Shown piece by piece: positions 48,501-59,529 of a stretch of DNA of 64,000 nucleotides. Each line of letters begins with the position of its first letter. The first letter of the stretch is position 1. Both the position numbers and the translations under genes were made by a program. The DNA is from Flaveria trinervia (Eukaryota > Streptophyta > Magnoliopsida > Asterales > Asteraceae): positions 75,122,876-75,186,875 of the forward strand of contig CM046452.1 in NCBI GenBank assembly GCA_025506515.1. Reading direction: 5' to 3'. The notes under the pieces were generated by a model. The model was not told where the DNA came from, did not search any database, and saw only the letters and a list, made by a program, of their open reading frames with translations.

Positions 48501-49201
48501 GATGCCGGGCTTCATCTGTCCCAATTTAAGAATATTACCTGTTTCCCTCAACTGTGAGCCCAGTTCACAGTTGAGAATGTGTTGAACATATCTAGGAAAC
48601 ATGTAGTATTCTAAGGAGTCTAAGTTTGCAAGTAAATTAGTATAAACAATTGTGAATACCTGAACTTGACCCCCTGAATCATTCCATGAACTATAAAGGA
48701 GAGATCCTCAGGAATCTGGTCCCATCCACCATGCTTGTTTGATAAGCTGTGGATAACCACATGGAGCAGGTATTTCCACTGGGATGAGACCTTCCCTTTC
48801 CTGAAGGTCTTTACAGAGAAATCTCCTTCATAGCCCATCTGCTCGAAGGAATGATTAACCGCTTCCTTTGGGAAGAACACTTCACCTTCTTCATCATCCA
48901 GCTGAAGATGTCGGTTGATGATGGCCGGAGTGATGAAGATTGTTCTCCCCTGCACTGTGGCAGACAGTGCCTTCTCCCCATCCATAATGACCTCTTGGCA
49001 GGTCTTCCAGAATTCAAGCAAGTGATCCTCATATAGAGTAGGATCAATGGTTAGGGAGGTGAAGTAGTGAGACAAAGACAAGAAACGGCAAACCTCTAAG
49101 AAATAAGGATCTTTGTCAGAGCATAACAGAGCAACCTGATTGTGTTGTCTGTGTAGCTGCATGGCAAAGTTAGGATCATTTCTGTGAGCAAGGTCAGCCA
49201 T
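45504..49201 (-). pseudogene. Element A ORF2 downstream of pol
   Basis: Starts at MADLAHR (49201) and runs, with about five to seven frameshifts, to TAA at 45504-45506, roughly 1200 codons. The N-terminal ~250 residues look globular: CSDKDPYFLEVCRFLSLSHY, DPTLYEDHLLEFW, ITPAIINRHLQLDD, and a WKYLLHVVIHSLS block; a frameshift near 48640 separates this from EYYMFPRYVQHILN. The same blocks occur in element B, so the domain is shared between families. The rest is acidic/Ser/Pro-rich with coiled-coil (47600-47500) and Lys-rich tracts (KRKKKMASKPKTKKKK). No membrane anchor or signal peptide seen. Function unknown. Confidence 0.75.
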
Positions 49202-49399
49202 TGTGAGGTAGCTCAGAGATGAAGAGAAAAAATGGAAAAGAAATTTCAGAGAGAAAGCTTTGGGTTTTAGGTTTGGAAGAAAAGCAGATGATAGAAGAGG
49301 GGGAAACCGTTGGGTTAATATGAGAGAGAAGGATTTCAGATAAAGTTTAATGAAAGAGGATAAACTTTGAAATCCGTATGTCGGTCCCACCTCAGAAAG

Positions 49400-49900
49400 C
49401 TTTTACCTTTTTGCTCAAAAAGTAGTTTTCTTGGAATTCGAAAAGCTTCCGAAGGTAATTTGTCTTCGGAAGTTTTGATGAAAAAGCTTCCGAAGCTAAA
49501 ATGGCTTCGGAAGAATTTTCCTGAGAGTCTTGAAGATTTATGCTTCGGAAGAGAATAAACTCTTGGATGCTTTGTATAAGAATGAACAAAGCTTCCGAAA
49601 GTAATTTGCTTCGGAAGGAAAAAGTCCTTAAAACGAATAAGTGTCTAAGTTAAGAATTTTAAGCTTCGGAAGATAATTTTGATTTCTTCGAAGGTAAATC
49701 TCTTAGACAGTCATTTATTTTGAAGACATATTTTTCTTCCGAAGGTAAAACGTTAGCTTCGAAGTATCAGAAAATTTTCAAGAATCTAAGGAAAGTCTTC
49801 AAAAAGAGTTTTACATTCAAAGAAACATGAGCTTATGAAAGTGATGAACTAGACAACTTACGACACACAAATTTTTTAAGAAGAAATAATTAGAATTAGT
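49400..49900 (-). promoter_or_regulatory. Motif-rich spacer between pol and ORF2, element A
   Basis: Non-coding stretch ahead of ORF2 with about eight exact TTCGGAA or TTCCGAA copies plus several one-off variants (TTCGAAG). The same motif is clustered in the family A LTR. Position and motif sharing suggest LTR-like control sequence for ORF2; this is inference. Confidence 0.5.
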
Positions 49901-49927
49901 TTTAAGAAAAAGTCTACTCAAAGTTAA

Positions 49928-51440
49928 TCATCCCAATAGCTGATATCGATACTTAAATCTCTGTTCATCAAAAGCTTTTGTGAACAGATCAGCATATTGT
50001 TCATCTGTGTGAACTTTGACTAGTTTAATTAATCCCTTTTCATAGTTATCTCTTATTAAATGATACCTGATGTTGATGTGTTTGGTCCTTGAGTGCTGCA
50101 CAGGGTTCTCAGTGATAGAGATAGCACTATTGTTGTCTATGTGGATAGGAGTCTCTTTGAAGTTAAATCCATAGTCTAGCATCTGATTTTGAATCCAAAG
50201 CACTTGAGCACAGCAGCTTGCAGCAGCAATGTATTACAGCCTCAGCAGTTGATGCAGACACACAGGATTGTTTCTTGCATTGCCATGAGACAACCCTTCC
50301 ACCAAGGAATTGACATTCCCCAGATGTAGACTTTGCAATCATGTTGCAACCACCATAATCACTGTCTGTATAGGCATACAGATTGAAATTAGGATTCTTT
50401 GGATACCATAGACCAAGTGTTGAAGCACCTTTGAGGTATCTTAAAATCCTTTTCACAGTAATTAAGTGAGACATCTTAGGGTTTGCTTGATATCTTGCAC
50501 AAATACATGTAGCAAACATGATATCAGGCCTGCTAGCTAAGATACATAAGAGACACAATCATAGCCCTGTATAGGTGCTCATCTACACACTCCCCCTCAA
50601 GATCTGGACCAAGGGAGTGGTTTCTGGCTATGGGTGTCTTGGCAATCTTACAATCAGTCATGTTGAATCTCTTGAGTATATCTTGAACATACTTTGACTG
50701 ACTTATGAAGATGCCATCTTCAACCTGCTTCACTTGAATTCCCAGAAGAAGTTGAGTTCTCCCATTGAACTCATTTCAATATGTCTTTCATCAGCTTTTC
50801 AAAGTCTTTGCAGAGCTTTGAATTGGTTGAACCAAAGATGATGTCATCCACATATACTTGAACTAGCAGAATGTCCTTTTCCTTGTCCTTTGATGAAGAG
50901 AGTTCCATATAGTACCTCTCCTGTATCCATGTTTACAGAGATACTCAGACAGTGTCTCATACCACTTCCTGGGTGCCTGATGCAGCCCATAAAGAGCTTT
51001 GTCAAGCTTGCAGACATAATCAGGATGATCAGGATCTACAAAACCAGGTGGTTGTTTGACATAAACCTCATCATCAATCACTCCATATAAGAAAGCACAC
51101 TTTACATCAAGTTGATAGACTTTGAAATTCTTGGATGCAGCAAATGCCAGGAATATCCTAACAGCTTCTAGTCTTGCTACAGGAGCAAAGACATCAGTGT
51201 AATCAATCCCTTCTTCTTGTGTGTATCCTTGAACAACTAGTCTTGCCTTGTTCTTGATGATGATTCCTCTATCATCCTTCTTATTCCTAAAAACCCATTT
51301 GGTTCCAATGGTAGTCTTCCCATGAGGAAGAGGACAAAGGTTCCAAACTTTCTACCTTTTGAATTGAAGCAGCTCTTGTTGCATAGCTTCACCCAACTTC
51401 CATCCTTTAGAGCCTCCTCAACTTTCTTTGGCTCTAACTG
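49928..51440 (-). pseudogene. Element A reverse transcriptase and RNase H (frameshifted)
   Basis: RVT_2-type Copia RT begins near 51440 (EPKKVEEALKDGSW). Further blocks: KNKARLVVQG, YGVIDDEVYVKQPPGF, and the catalytic YVDD at 50843-50854. RNase H follows with a DSDYGGC block near 50370, SVSASTAEA, the ENPVQHSRTKHINIRYH block and the terminal ADLFTKAF. At least four frame changes, including an extra T in the STAEAEY block near 50235. Key residues visible; not translatable as one chain as read. Confidence 0.88.
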
Positions 51441-53925
51441 GGATAGAAAACAAGTGAAGACAAATTTGCTTCATGGGTTTGCCCTCTTGTCTTTACCCCG
51501 AGATAACATCTCCAGTGATGTTTGTGGTAGGATGAGACTTGTGGATCCTTAGCTGAGGGATCACAGCAAGTTGCTGAGATAGATCCAATTTGAGAAATTT
51601 AGATCTGGTCTTGAAGATTGATCCTCCACATTATCACACTTATCAAGATTAACTTGATCCAATGAGTGTGTGACATCATTGATGTTGTCATCTATGGTAT
51701 GGTTATTAGCATCAAGAAATTCTTGATCACTATCACCATCACCATTGTTGTCTTCTGCAATTGAGATGTCTTTATCTGGTTGAGAAGCCTCTGAGCTGGA
51801 ATTTGAAGGCATGCCAGATGTATCAGCTGGATTTGTCATTGTTGTGCTGATAGAAACCTCATTTGCTGAAGTAGTTTCAACTGGAGCTGAAGGTGTGTGA
51901 GTTGAAGGTCTTCCTAGCTCAAATCTTGGATCAGGATCACCTGTATTTAAATTTTCTGCAGATCCTGAAACATGCTCACAACATTTATTAAAACAATTGA
52001 TAACTAAATCAAGATCAAATAGCCAATCCAGACCGGAACCAGCTACACTGGGTGTGTGCTCATTGAAAGTCACATTGGCTGACTCCTCAATAATTCTAGT
52101 TCTGAGATTGTATACTCTATAAGCTTTAGCTTGGGAAGAGTATCCAATGAAGTGTCCATCGTCTGATTTCTCAGCAAATTTGGCAACTTGATCTTTGGTA
52201 TTCAGATGGTGCATGGATATCCAAATGACCTGAGGAAACCAATGAAAGGTTTCCTCTTGTTCCAAAGTTCATAAGGAGTGTTACCATGTGTCTTAACTAC
52301 TAAAACTCTGTTTTGCACATAGCAAGCAGTATTAACTGCCTCTGCCCAGAAGGTGATAGGTAGTTTAGAGTCAGACAACATAGTTCTTGCAGCTTCAATA
52401 AGTGTCCTGTTTCTCCTCTCAGCAACTCCATTTTGCTGAGGAGTCCTGGGAGCACTGTATTGTCTTGTAATACCCTTTTCATCACAAAATGTATCAAGGA
52501 TTTGGTTCTTGAATTCAGTTCTTTGATCACATCTTATGGTTTTGACCTTGTGATCACATTGATTCTCAATCTTTAAGATGAAATTCTTAGAATCTCAGGA
52601 GTCTCATCTTTAGTTCTAAGGAAGAAGACCCAATTGAATCTTGTAAAATCATCTGTGATCACTAGACAGTATAAGGTCCTTCCTAAACTCATTACACTGG
52701 TGGGGCCAAAGAGATCCATATGTAACAAGTGTAGGGGTGTAGTGATGGAGTTCATCTCCTTAGGCTTATGGATGTCCTTATGTTGCTTCCCTTTCAGGCA
52801 TGCAACACAATGATCATCACTTCTAAACTCTTTCTTTGGCATATCATGCTTAATCAATTTATTCATGTTTTTAAAGTTTACATGGCACATTCTTTTATGC
52901 CATAGGAAAGACTCATCACTATTGGCTTTAGATAGAAAGCATGAAACTTCTCCAGAGGGAGATGTTTCTTGCAAATCCATCTTGTACATGTTCCCTTTCC
53001 TAGGGGCTCTGAGTAGGATGTGCTCATGAGGAATGACCACACCAGGCTTGAGAACAATGCACTCATGCTCAGTAAAGAGCATGTTATGTCTTTGATCACA
53101 AAATTGGGATACACTCAGAAGATTGTACCCAAGCTCCTTAACAAAGTTTACCTTTTCAATGTGAGCTTACCATTTGTGACCTTGCCCCTTCCAAAATGTA
53201 ACCACCTTCATCTCCTCCAAAAGCAACTGGTCCTCCATCAATTCTCTCAAAATTATGGAGTAGAGACCTATTGCCTGTCATGTGCCTGGAACAGCCACTG
53301 TCAATTATCCAGACGTTTCCGTTTGTCTTGAGCTGTTCCTGCACAAAGAAAATGATTAGTTACATTTGGAAACCCAAGCCGTACTTGTCTTGGGCTCAGT
53401 AAGTGTAATAGAAGGTAATGCAACAGTAATAGATCCTATGGTTGTACTGTGAGGATCTTCAGCTATTGTTGATGGAGAAATTTCAGTCATTTGGTCTTTC
53501 TTAGACTTCCACACCACCTTTGGACTCTTGGACTTGACCTTCAAAACCTTTGAAGCTTTTGGAACTTCACAGGTTTTGATGACTGAACCTTCGGAAGATT
53601 CTGCAGTCACTGCAGCAGACTTCAGTGCTTTGGAAGAACTCCTTTCTTCCGAGACCAATTTTACTTCCGAAGGTGATTTTCCATTTACCTTCTTCTTTGA
53701 TTTGGAGCTTCCGAAGGAAACAAACTTTCCTTCCGAAGCTTGAGACTTCTTGAGATTCTTTGAAGTCTTTGTATTGGTCATGTGGATGGTACTCCTAGAA
53801 TTGTATGGGCAATCCTTAGCAATGTGAGAAGTATTTTCACGCATGACACATAACATTTTCTTCTTCAAAAGAGTCTCCTTTTGAGAGCAAGACTGGCTTT
53901 GGTCACATCCCTTCTCCACCTTCAT
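51441..53925 (-). pseudogene. Element A protease and integrase (frameshifted)
   Basis: Starts with a degenerate zinc-knuckle-like segment (CVMRENTSHIAKDC, 53840-53800) and a Ser/Lys linker whose DNA carries several TTCGGAA/TTCCGAA motifs (53580-53740). Protease follows with IDSGCSRHMTG (DSG catalytic triad, about 53300). The GAG-pre-integrase zinc domain (WHKRMCHVNF...CVACLKGK) and the integrase core (HMDLFGP, VITDDFTRF) lie at 53082-52573. The rest of the core and C-terminal region (YSSQAKAYRVYN) run to about 52100, then a Ser/Asp-rich connector into RT. Several frameshifts. Confidence 0.88.
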
Positions 53926-54587
53926 CTTGGTAGATGCTGAGATAGTTCTTTTGGGTTGTGAACTGTTCTTGGAGTTTGATGGTCCAGGCTGTGCAGCAGT
54001 GGTACACAGCAGCTCAGTCTTCTTCTTTGCTCTGAGATGACTTGAACATGAACCAGGACTCTTAGATGAGGAGTCTTGGTTGATGTCTTCAGTCTTTACT
54101 ACTTTGAAACCTACAGAGATAAAAACTTGTTTCTACTTAGCATCAAAAGTGGCCTTGATTTCTTGAGCCTTCTTTGCTTTCCTTTTGCTCTTCCTGATCA
54201 AGTTCTTCCTTTTGGACTTGGTCATCACAGATGATTTCTTCTCCTCAGAAAGATAGTGGCCCTTGGAAGAATCCTCTTCTTCACTCTTCTCAGAGGAATT
54301 CTTCACTATCACTTCTTCATCATCCTCACTTATAGGATCTATAGAGGAAGCTCATCTTCACAAGTTCCACACCTAGGATATCTTACAGACAAGATTGTGT
54401 GTGGAGGAGCTATCTCATTTGATCCTAGTCCCTGTCTATTTTGATAGACACTTTGTTGTGCAGGGATGAGGATATCATGTTTTTGAAGGTCTCTTCTTCA
54501 AGAACACTTTTCTCTGCCTTGGCTTTGCTGATCACGAGCTCAGCCTGGCACTCAGTCAATTTAGTTATGAGATCTTGGATCTGAGTT

Positions 54588-56078
54588 CTAAAATCTATGT
54601 TCATGTTTTAGTACTGAAATGGTTTTCTCCAAATCTTCTATTTTTAACTTGTAATCATTTTCAGACTTTCTAAAATCAGATTTTAATATGTTTAATGACT
54701 CAAGATCGGATCTCATCTCTAAGTTGTAGGACCTGTATCTATTCACTTTAGCAATGCATTCAGGAGTACAGAGATGTTCCAATACCTTGGCTTCATCATG
54801 GTCAGCCATCAGTGCTTGGTTTGGAGAAGCATCTTCCGCCTGAAAATTCCAGTCAAAGCCTCCTTCTTCAACAGCAACAGCAGCATGTTGCTTAGGCTTA
54901 TCAGACTGAGGAGCTTTGTCAATGTAGTTTGGTCTGGATGGTGTTTGGCTCCCATTTGCTTTAGGTGCCTTACACTCCCTAGCAAAGTGACCCATAATTA
55001 CAGTTGTAGCACTTAACTTTGCTTTTATCCAGCCCAAACTTTCCACTGGTAGCATTGCTTGGAAATCTTCTTCCTGTTCTCTTGTAGAACTTCTTGGCTC
55101 TGTGAGTGAGGAGAGCCATCTGCTGAACTATCTCCATGTATTCCAGGTCATCTGGATGAATGCAGTCCAGGTCTTCAAGAGTGAAGAGATAATTCCCACA
55201 GCTTTCATCAGTAGACACAAAGGCCTGAGAAGAACTTGTCTCTTGGAATGGACTTCCTTGAGTAAAGTTTTCCCTTGGTGTCTCCAGGAAGGTGATGAAA
55301 GGACCCTTTTGTGAGTTGTCAGGGTAGCATAAGAGATGATGTTGGGGTTCTATGCTGTCCCTTTCAACCACATGAAGGCTAAACCCATTTGATTGTTGGA
55401 GTTGCCAGATGAACCTTGTATGTTCATCTCCATCTGGTATCCACTGAGAATCCCATATAACTCTGTCAGAGTAAGAGTTTTAAGGTTCTCAGTCCTCTTG
55501 ATCACCACACAATAGTGTGTCCATTGCCTAGGAAGTGAGGACATGAACTTCCTTACAATGTCTCTGTTCTCAAGAGGAACTCCTCCATCCACTAGGGTAT
55601 CCACAATCTCAACATACCTGAAGTATTGTTGGGTCATGGTTTCACCTGCTTTAAAGGTGAAATTTTCAAACTACTGCTTCAGAAGATCTTTCTTGTTCTC
55701 CTTGGCTTCAGAGGAGCCTTCATACATCAGCTTCAGTGCATCCCACAGCTGTTTAGCTGTTTTGCACTTCTTAAAACCTCTGTATACAGAGTTTGGGAGA
55801 GCAGTCTGAAGAGCAGTCATGGCCTTCCTGTCAATCTCTACTCTTTTTCTATCTTCATCTGAGTAGTTGGCCATATCTTTAGGAATCATACCAGCACCAG
55901 TAGCAGAGGGGGTGCTGGGTATGAAAGGTCCATTTTCAACAGATTCCCACATTCTTGAGTCAAGAGACCTGATGAAGCCTTCCATCCTCATGCACCAGGT
56001 GTCAAAATCATCAAGAGTGATCAGTGGGGATTTGTTCATGGTTCCAGTCTCCATATCAGTCTTTGAGATGGAAGCCAT
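54588..56078 (-). pseudogene. Element A gag (frameshifted, one TAG)
   Basis: Capsid-type gag starts MASISKTDMETG at 56078 with a UBN2-like core (TAKQLWDALKLMYEG). A TAG at 55671-55673 lies inside the otherwise continuous frame. A missing T near 55385 and another indel near 54985 break it again, the latter inside the CCHC zinc knuckle (CYNC...GHFAREC). The C-terminal part is a coiled coil (SDFRKSENDYKLKIEDLEKT). Nucleocapsid and capsid roles are inferred from the family. Confidence 0.87.
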
Positions 56079-56148
56079 TTGAAGAGTTTAGTTTTGTGTG
56101 TGTGTGAGGGATCTTAAGATGGTTAGATCTTATATCAAGAGCCTGTAA

Positions 56149-56160
56149 GCTCTGATACCA
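56149..56160 (-). other. Primer binding site of element A (initiator tRNA-Met)
   Basis: Minus strand TGGTATCAGAGC, the standard Copia PBS complementary to the initiator methionine tRNA 3' end, two bases downstream of the 5' LTR. Confidence 0.95.
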
Positions 56161-56162
56161 AT

Positions 56163-56952
56163 TGCAGGATCGTTTAAGGGTTTGAACACAATTACAACAC
56201 AACAACACAATGAGAAGATTATCTAAACTCTAATCAAACAGTAAACTGGGTTAACCAAAAGTGATACAAAGAACACAAGTAAAGCAAGAGACAGAACAGG
56301 AGAATATGGTTTTCAAGGATGCAGTATATTGCTTTCTCAAGTTCTTTTACAAGTGTTACAAAGTATATGAAGATACAAGAAACTTGAAATACTTATACTA
56401 CAACCTACAGCCGGCTATACTATGAAAGCCAGCTGGATACAATTGACTAGACACTAACAAAATCAATTGTAGAATCAAAAGCATATCTGCCTTTTGACCT
56501 TGTGACTATGACATGCCATAGCTCACATCCTTATACATTACAAAAAGGATAAAGTACATAAAGTGGAAAGTTTCAGACTCAAGACCTCAATGTACAGTTA
56601 CCAAAAGCATGGACCTTTTCACCAACTCTTTGTAAGTTGGTGACTTATCAGAGATGCAGCGGAAAAGGTGCTTTATGGAACAGTACATCAGATAAAGCAT
56701 GTGTACTAAAAGTCTTCGAAGAAATCTGTCTTCATAGGGTGAAGCTTCGGAAGACTTTGTCTCTTGAAGCTTCGGAAGACTTCATGTTTGGCTTCGGAAG
56801 ATATTGGTCTTGGCTTCGGAAGATTTTACACTTAGAATGTTTTCTAATGTATTGTGTAAAACTTCCGAAGCATTCTTCACTTCAGTACTTAGTGCATGTT
56901 GCTGAGACACTTTGGATGTTTTGGGTTGCATCAGACTTAAGAAATCCTTACA
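56163..56952 (-). repeat. 5' LTR of element A
   Basis: 790 bp with TG...CA borders (minus strand TGTAAGGATTTC to GATCCTGCA). TATA-like TAGTATAAGT at 56391-56400. Five exact TTCGGAA/TTCCGAA motifs and one variant cluster at 56715-56875, in U3. Its full length matches the solo LTR at 11723-12517. Confidence 0.95.
56391..56400 (-). promoter_or_regulatory. LTR TATA box, element A
   Basis: TAGTATAAGT on the minus strand, conserved in the 3' LTR and in the solo LTR near 12273-12282. Confidence 0.5.
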
Positions 56953-56957
56953 TAGGG
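56953..56957. repeat. Right target-site duplication of element A (TAGGG)
   Basis: Identical to 44763-44767. With one copy removed, the two halves of element B ORF2 meet in the same frame. Confidence 0.95.
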
Positions 56958-57225
56958 TTTGGCGAAGGATTGCCGGAGTGATGACCACCTTACGGTAGTT
57001 GACGAACGACTGGAGAGACTCGGTGTCATTCTCCCCAGTGGTAAGGGTGACGTTCGTCCAGAATTGATTTAGGGATTCGGCATAAATGGTAGGATCGATA
57101 AGGAAGACCGTTTTGTATGGAGAATGGACCATTAGATCAATGGCAGTATCAAACTTCGTCCAGAAGGGTGATTTGGTAAGGTAGGCAACACAGTTGTGTC
57201 TTGGTTTAAGCTGCATGGTCGCCAT
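56958..57225 (-). pseudogene. Element B ORF2, N-terminal part (right of the insertion)
   Basis: Begins MATMQLKPRHN at 57225 and contains the family blocks DPTIYAESLNQFW and VVITPAILRQTL, equivalent to DPTLYEDHLLEFW and ITPAIINRHL of element A. Reading is cut at 56952 by the LTR of element A and resumes at 44762. No signal peptide at the start. Confidence 0.8.
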
Positions 57226-57299
57226 TAATGTGAGAGAAGGTTCAGAGTTTTTGAACGTTAGGTTTGAGATAATGAAGCTCTGTAGGATTAGGTAATTAT

Positions 57300-57960
57300 A
57301 GGTTATGGGTTATAAAACAACTGAAGGGTTTGGTGTTAATCATCAGTAGTTTTAAACGACTGATGACATGGTATTAACCTTCAGAGGTTGAAACAACTGA
57401 AGTCTTGGTTTTAGGCATGAGCAGTTATAAAACTACTAAAAACCATGGTTTTGGCTTCAGATGTTGGAAACAACTGAGGACTGGTGTTAGTCATTAGTAG
57501 TTGTGAAACTACTTAAGACATGGTTTTGTCATCAGTTGTTATAAACGACTGAAGACTTGGTGTTAGCATCAGTAGTTGTGAAACTACTAAAGACATGGTT
57601 TTGTCATCAGTTGTTGTAAACGACTGAAGACTTGGTGTTAGTCATCAGTAGTTATGAAACTACTGAAGACATTGGTTTTGCTTTAGTTGTTTAAGATGAA
57701 ACAGTAGTTGTAAAACGACTGAAGAGAAAATTCCCATCAGTAGTTTTCGTCAATTCTTAGCTTTTCAGCTGTTTCATATTGTCCTCAACACTTACTCATT
57801 AGACTTTTTAGCTGTTTTCAGTATTTCATAGGACATCAGTACTTATCTGTTTTTACTGACATCGGTAGTTATAACTGCATCAGTTTCTTTTAACAGAATC
57901 AGTACATATTTGTGAGATGTTTACTAATGATCATCAGTACTTGTTTACTGAGAGCATCAG
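57300..57960 (-). promoter_or_regulatory. Motif-rich tandem repeats between pol and ORF2, element B
   Basis: Four to six imperfect ~65-bp units (57340-57720) alternating AGTAGTTGTGAAACTACT and CAGTTGTTGTAAACGACTG, both near-palindromes, linked by GACATGGTTTTGTCAT or GACTTGGTGTTAG. Scattered CAGTACTT/CAGTAGTT words follow to 57960. The same words crowd the element B LTR. Candidate control region for ORF2; inference. Confidence 0.55.
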
Positions 57961-57970
57961 TAGTTGTCAC

Positions 57971-59529
57971 TTATTCTAGCTGCAGCATACCAAGCCTTAA
58001 CACTAGGTTTTGGAAAGTTGAACTATCCAAAGGCTTAGTAAAAATGTCGGCAAGCTCATCAGCACTAGGCACAAACTTTGGATCAATCAGACCTTTTTCA
58101 AAATAGTCCCTAATAAAATGGTGTCTGATCTCTATATGTTTGGTCCTAGAATGCTGGACAGGATTCTTGACAATGCAAAGAGCTGAAGCACTGTCCATTA
58201 ATAATGGAGTCTTAGTCTCTGTAATGCCATAATCTAAAAGTTGGTTCTGAAGCCAGAGTACCTGAGATGTACAACTTGCAGCAGCAATGTACTCTGCTTC
58301 AGCAGTGGATGTAGCAATAGATGTTTGTTTCTTACTTTGCCAAGAAAACAAAATAGTTGCCTAGGAATTGACATCCACCAGAAGTTGACTTTCTGTTAAC
58401 TTACACCCTGCATAGTCACTATCAGAAAAAGCAACTAATTTGCAAGAGTGTCCAGTGGAATACCATAAACCTAGAGATTTTGTACCTTGCAGATATCTAA
58501 AGATCCTCTTGACTGCAATCAAATGAGACTCTTTAGGAGCAGCCTGAAATCTAGCACAAACATAAGTTGCAAACATGATATATGGTCTAGAAGCTGTTAA
58601 GTACATCAAGGACCCAATCATACATCTGTAAAGTGTTTCATCAACAGCTTTACCTTTCTGATCTGCATCCAGTTGAGTGGTGTGGCACATGGGAGTAGAA
58701 CAGGGCTTACCGTTTTGTAAATCAAACTTATTCAAAAGATCTTTTGTATATTTAGACTGATGAATGAAAGTCCCATCAGCCTTTTGTTTGATTTGCAATC
58801 CTAGAAAGAACTGTAATTCTCCCATTGCACTCATTTCAAACTTCTTTTGCATTAAATTGGTAAAATCATCACACAACTAGGGATCAGATGATGCAAAAAT
58901 AATATCATCAACATAAATTTGAACAAGTAGCTTATGTTGATCCACCTTCTTAATGAACAAAGTTTTATCTATGGAGCCTCTAGTGAAATTATTTTAAAGA
59001 AGAAAATTTGATAATGTCTCATACCAGGCTCTAGGAGCTTGTTTCAACCCATAAAGAGCCTTATCAAGCTTGTATACCCAATCTGGATGTTTATTATCCT
59101 CAAAACCTGATGGTTGACACACATAAACCTCTTCTTTTATTTTACCATATAAAAATGCACTTTTACATCCATTTGAAAAACTTTAAGATTGTGGAATACA
59201 GCATAGGCTAAGAACAATCTAATTGCCTCCAATCTGGCTACAGGAGCAAAGGTTTCATCATAATCAATACCTTCTTCCTGTGCAAACCCCTGAACAACCA
59301 GTCTGGCCTTGTTCTTAACAATAAGCCCATTTTCATTTGTTTTATTCCTAAACACCATTTAGTGCCTATTGCACACTTACCTGGGGGTAGAGGAACCAGT
59401 TCCCACACTTGCTGCTTGTTGAACTGAAGTAGCTCAAGCTGCATGGCTTCAACCCATCCATTGTCCCTTAAAGCAATGTGATAGTTCTTTGGCTCTTGCT
59501 GACTAATGAAGAGAGCATAGAAGCAGAAA
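57971..59529 (-). pseudogene. Element B reverse transcriptase and RNase H (broken)
   Basis: Begins near EPKNYHIALRDNGWVEAM (about 59510). RT blocks KNKARLVVQGFAQEEGIDY, catalytic YVDD at 58904-58915, then a TAG at 58877-58879 where relatives have Lys or Gln, then MGELQFFLGLQIKQ. RNase H has SDSDYAGC, STAEAEYIAAASC, NPVQHSRTKHIEIRHHF and ends in ADIFTKPL with a natural stop at 57971. Frameshifts near 59150 and 58360. Confidence 0.88.

Larger units (their letters stand above)
44768..56952 (-). mobile_element. Copia element A (Sirevirus-like), complete structure, nested in element B
   Basis: 12.2 kb element with both LTRs, PBS, PPT, gag-pol in Ty1/Copia order, and a large ORF2 between pol and the 3' LTR. 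The two LTRs are near-identical apart from a ~222-bp deletion in the 3' copy, which argues for recent insertion. Gag-pol and ORF2 are nonetheless broken by numerous single-base frameshifts and a TAG. The 5-bp TAGGG duplication proves insertion into element B. Confidence 0.95.

Noticed and set aside
48620..49390. Hydrophobic N-terminal extension of element A ORF2 as a signal peptide
   Set aside because: The hydrophobic part lies upstream of the MADLAHR start that aligns with the element B ORF2 start, so it is probably untranslated leader.
57340..57720. Regular repeat-spacer pattern resembling an array such as CRISPR
   Set aside because: Plant nuclear DNA inside an LTR element; units are imperfect and spacers are themselves repeated, so these are element-specific tandem repeats.
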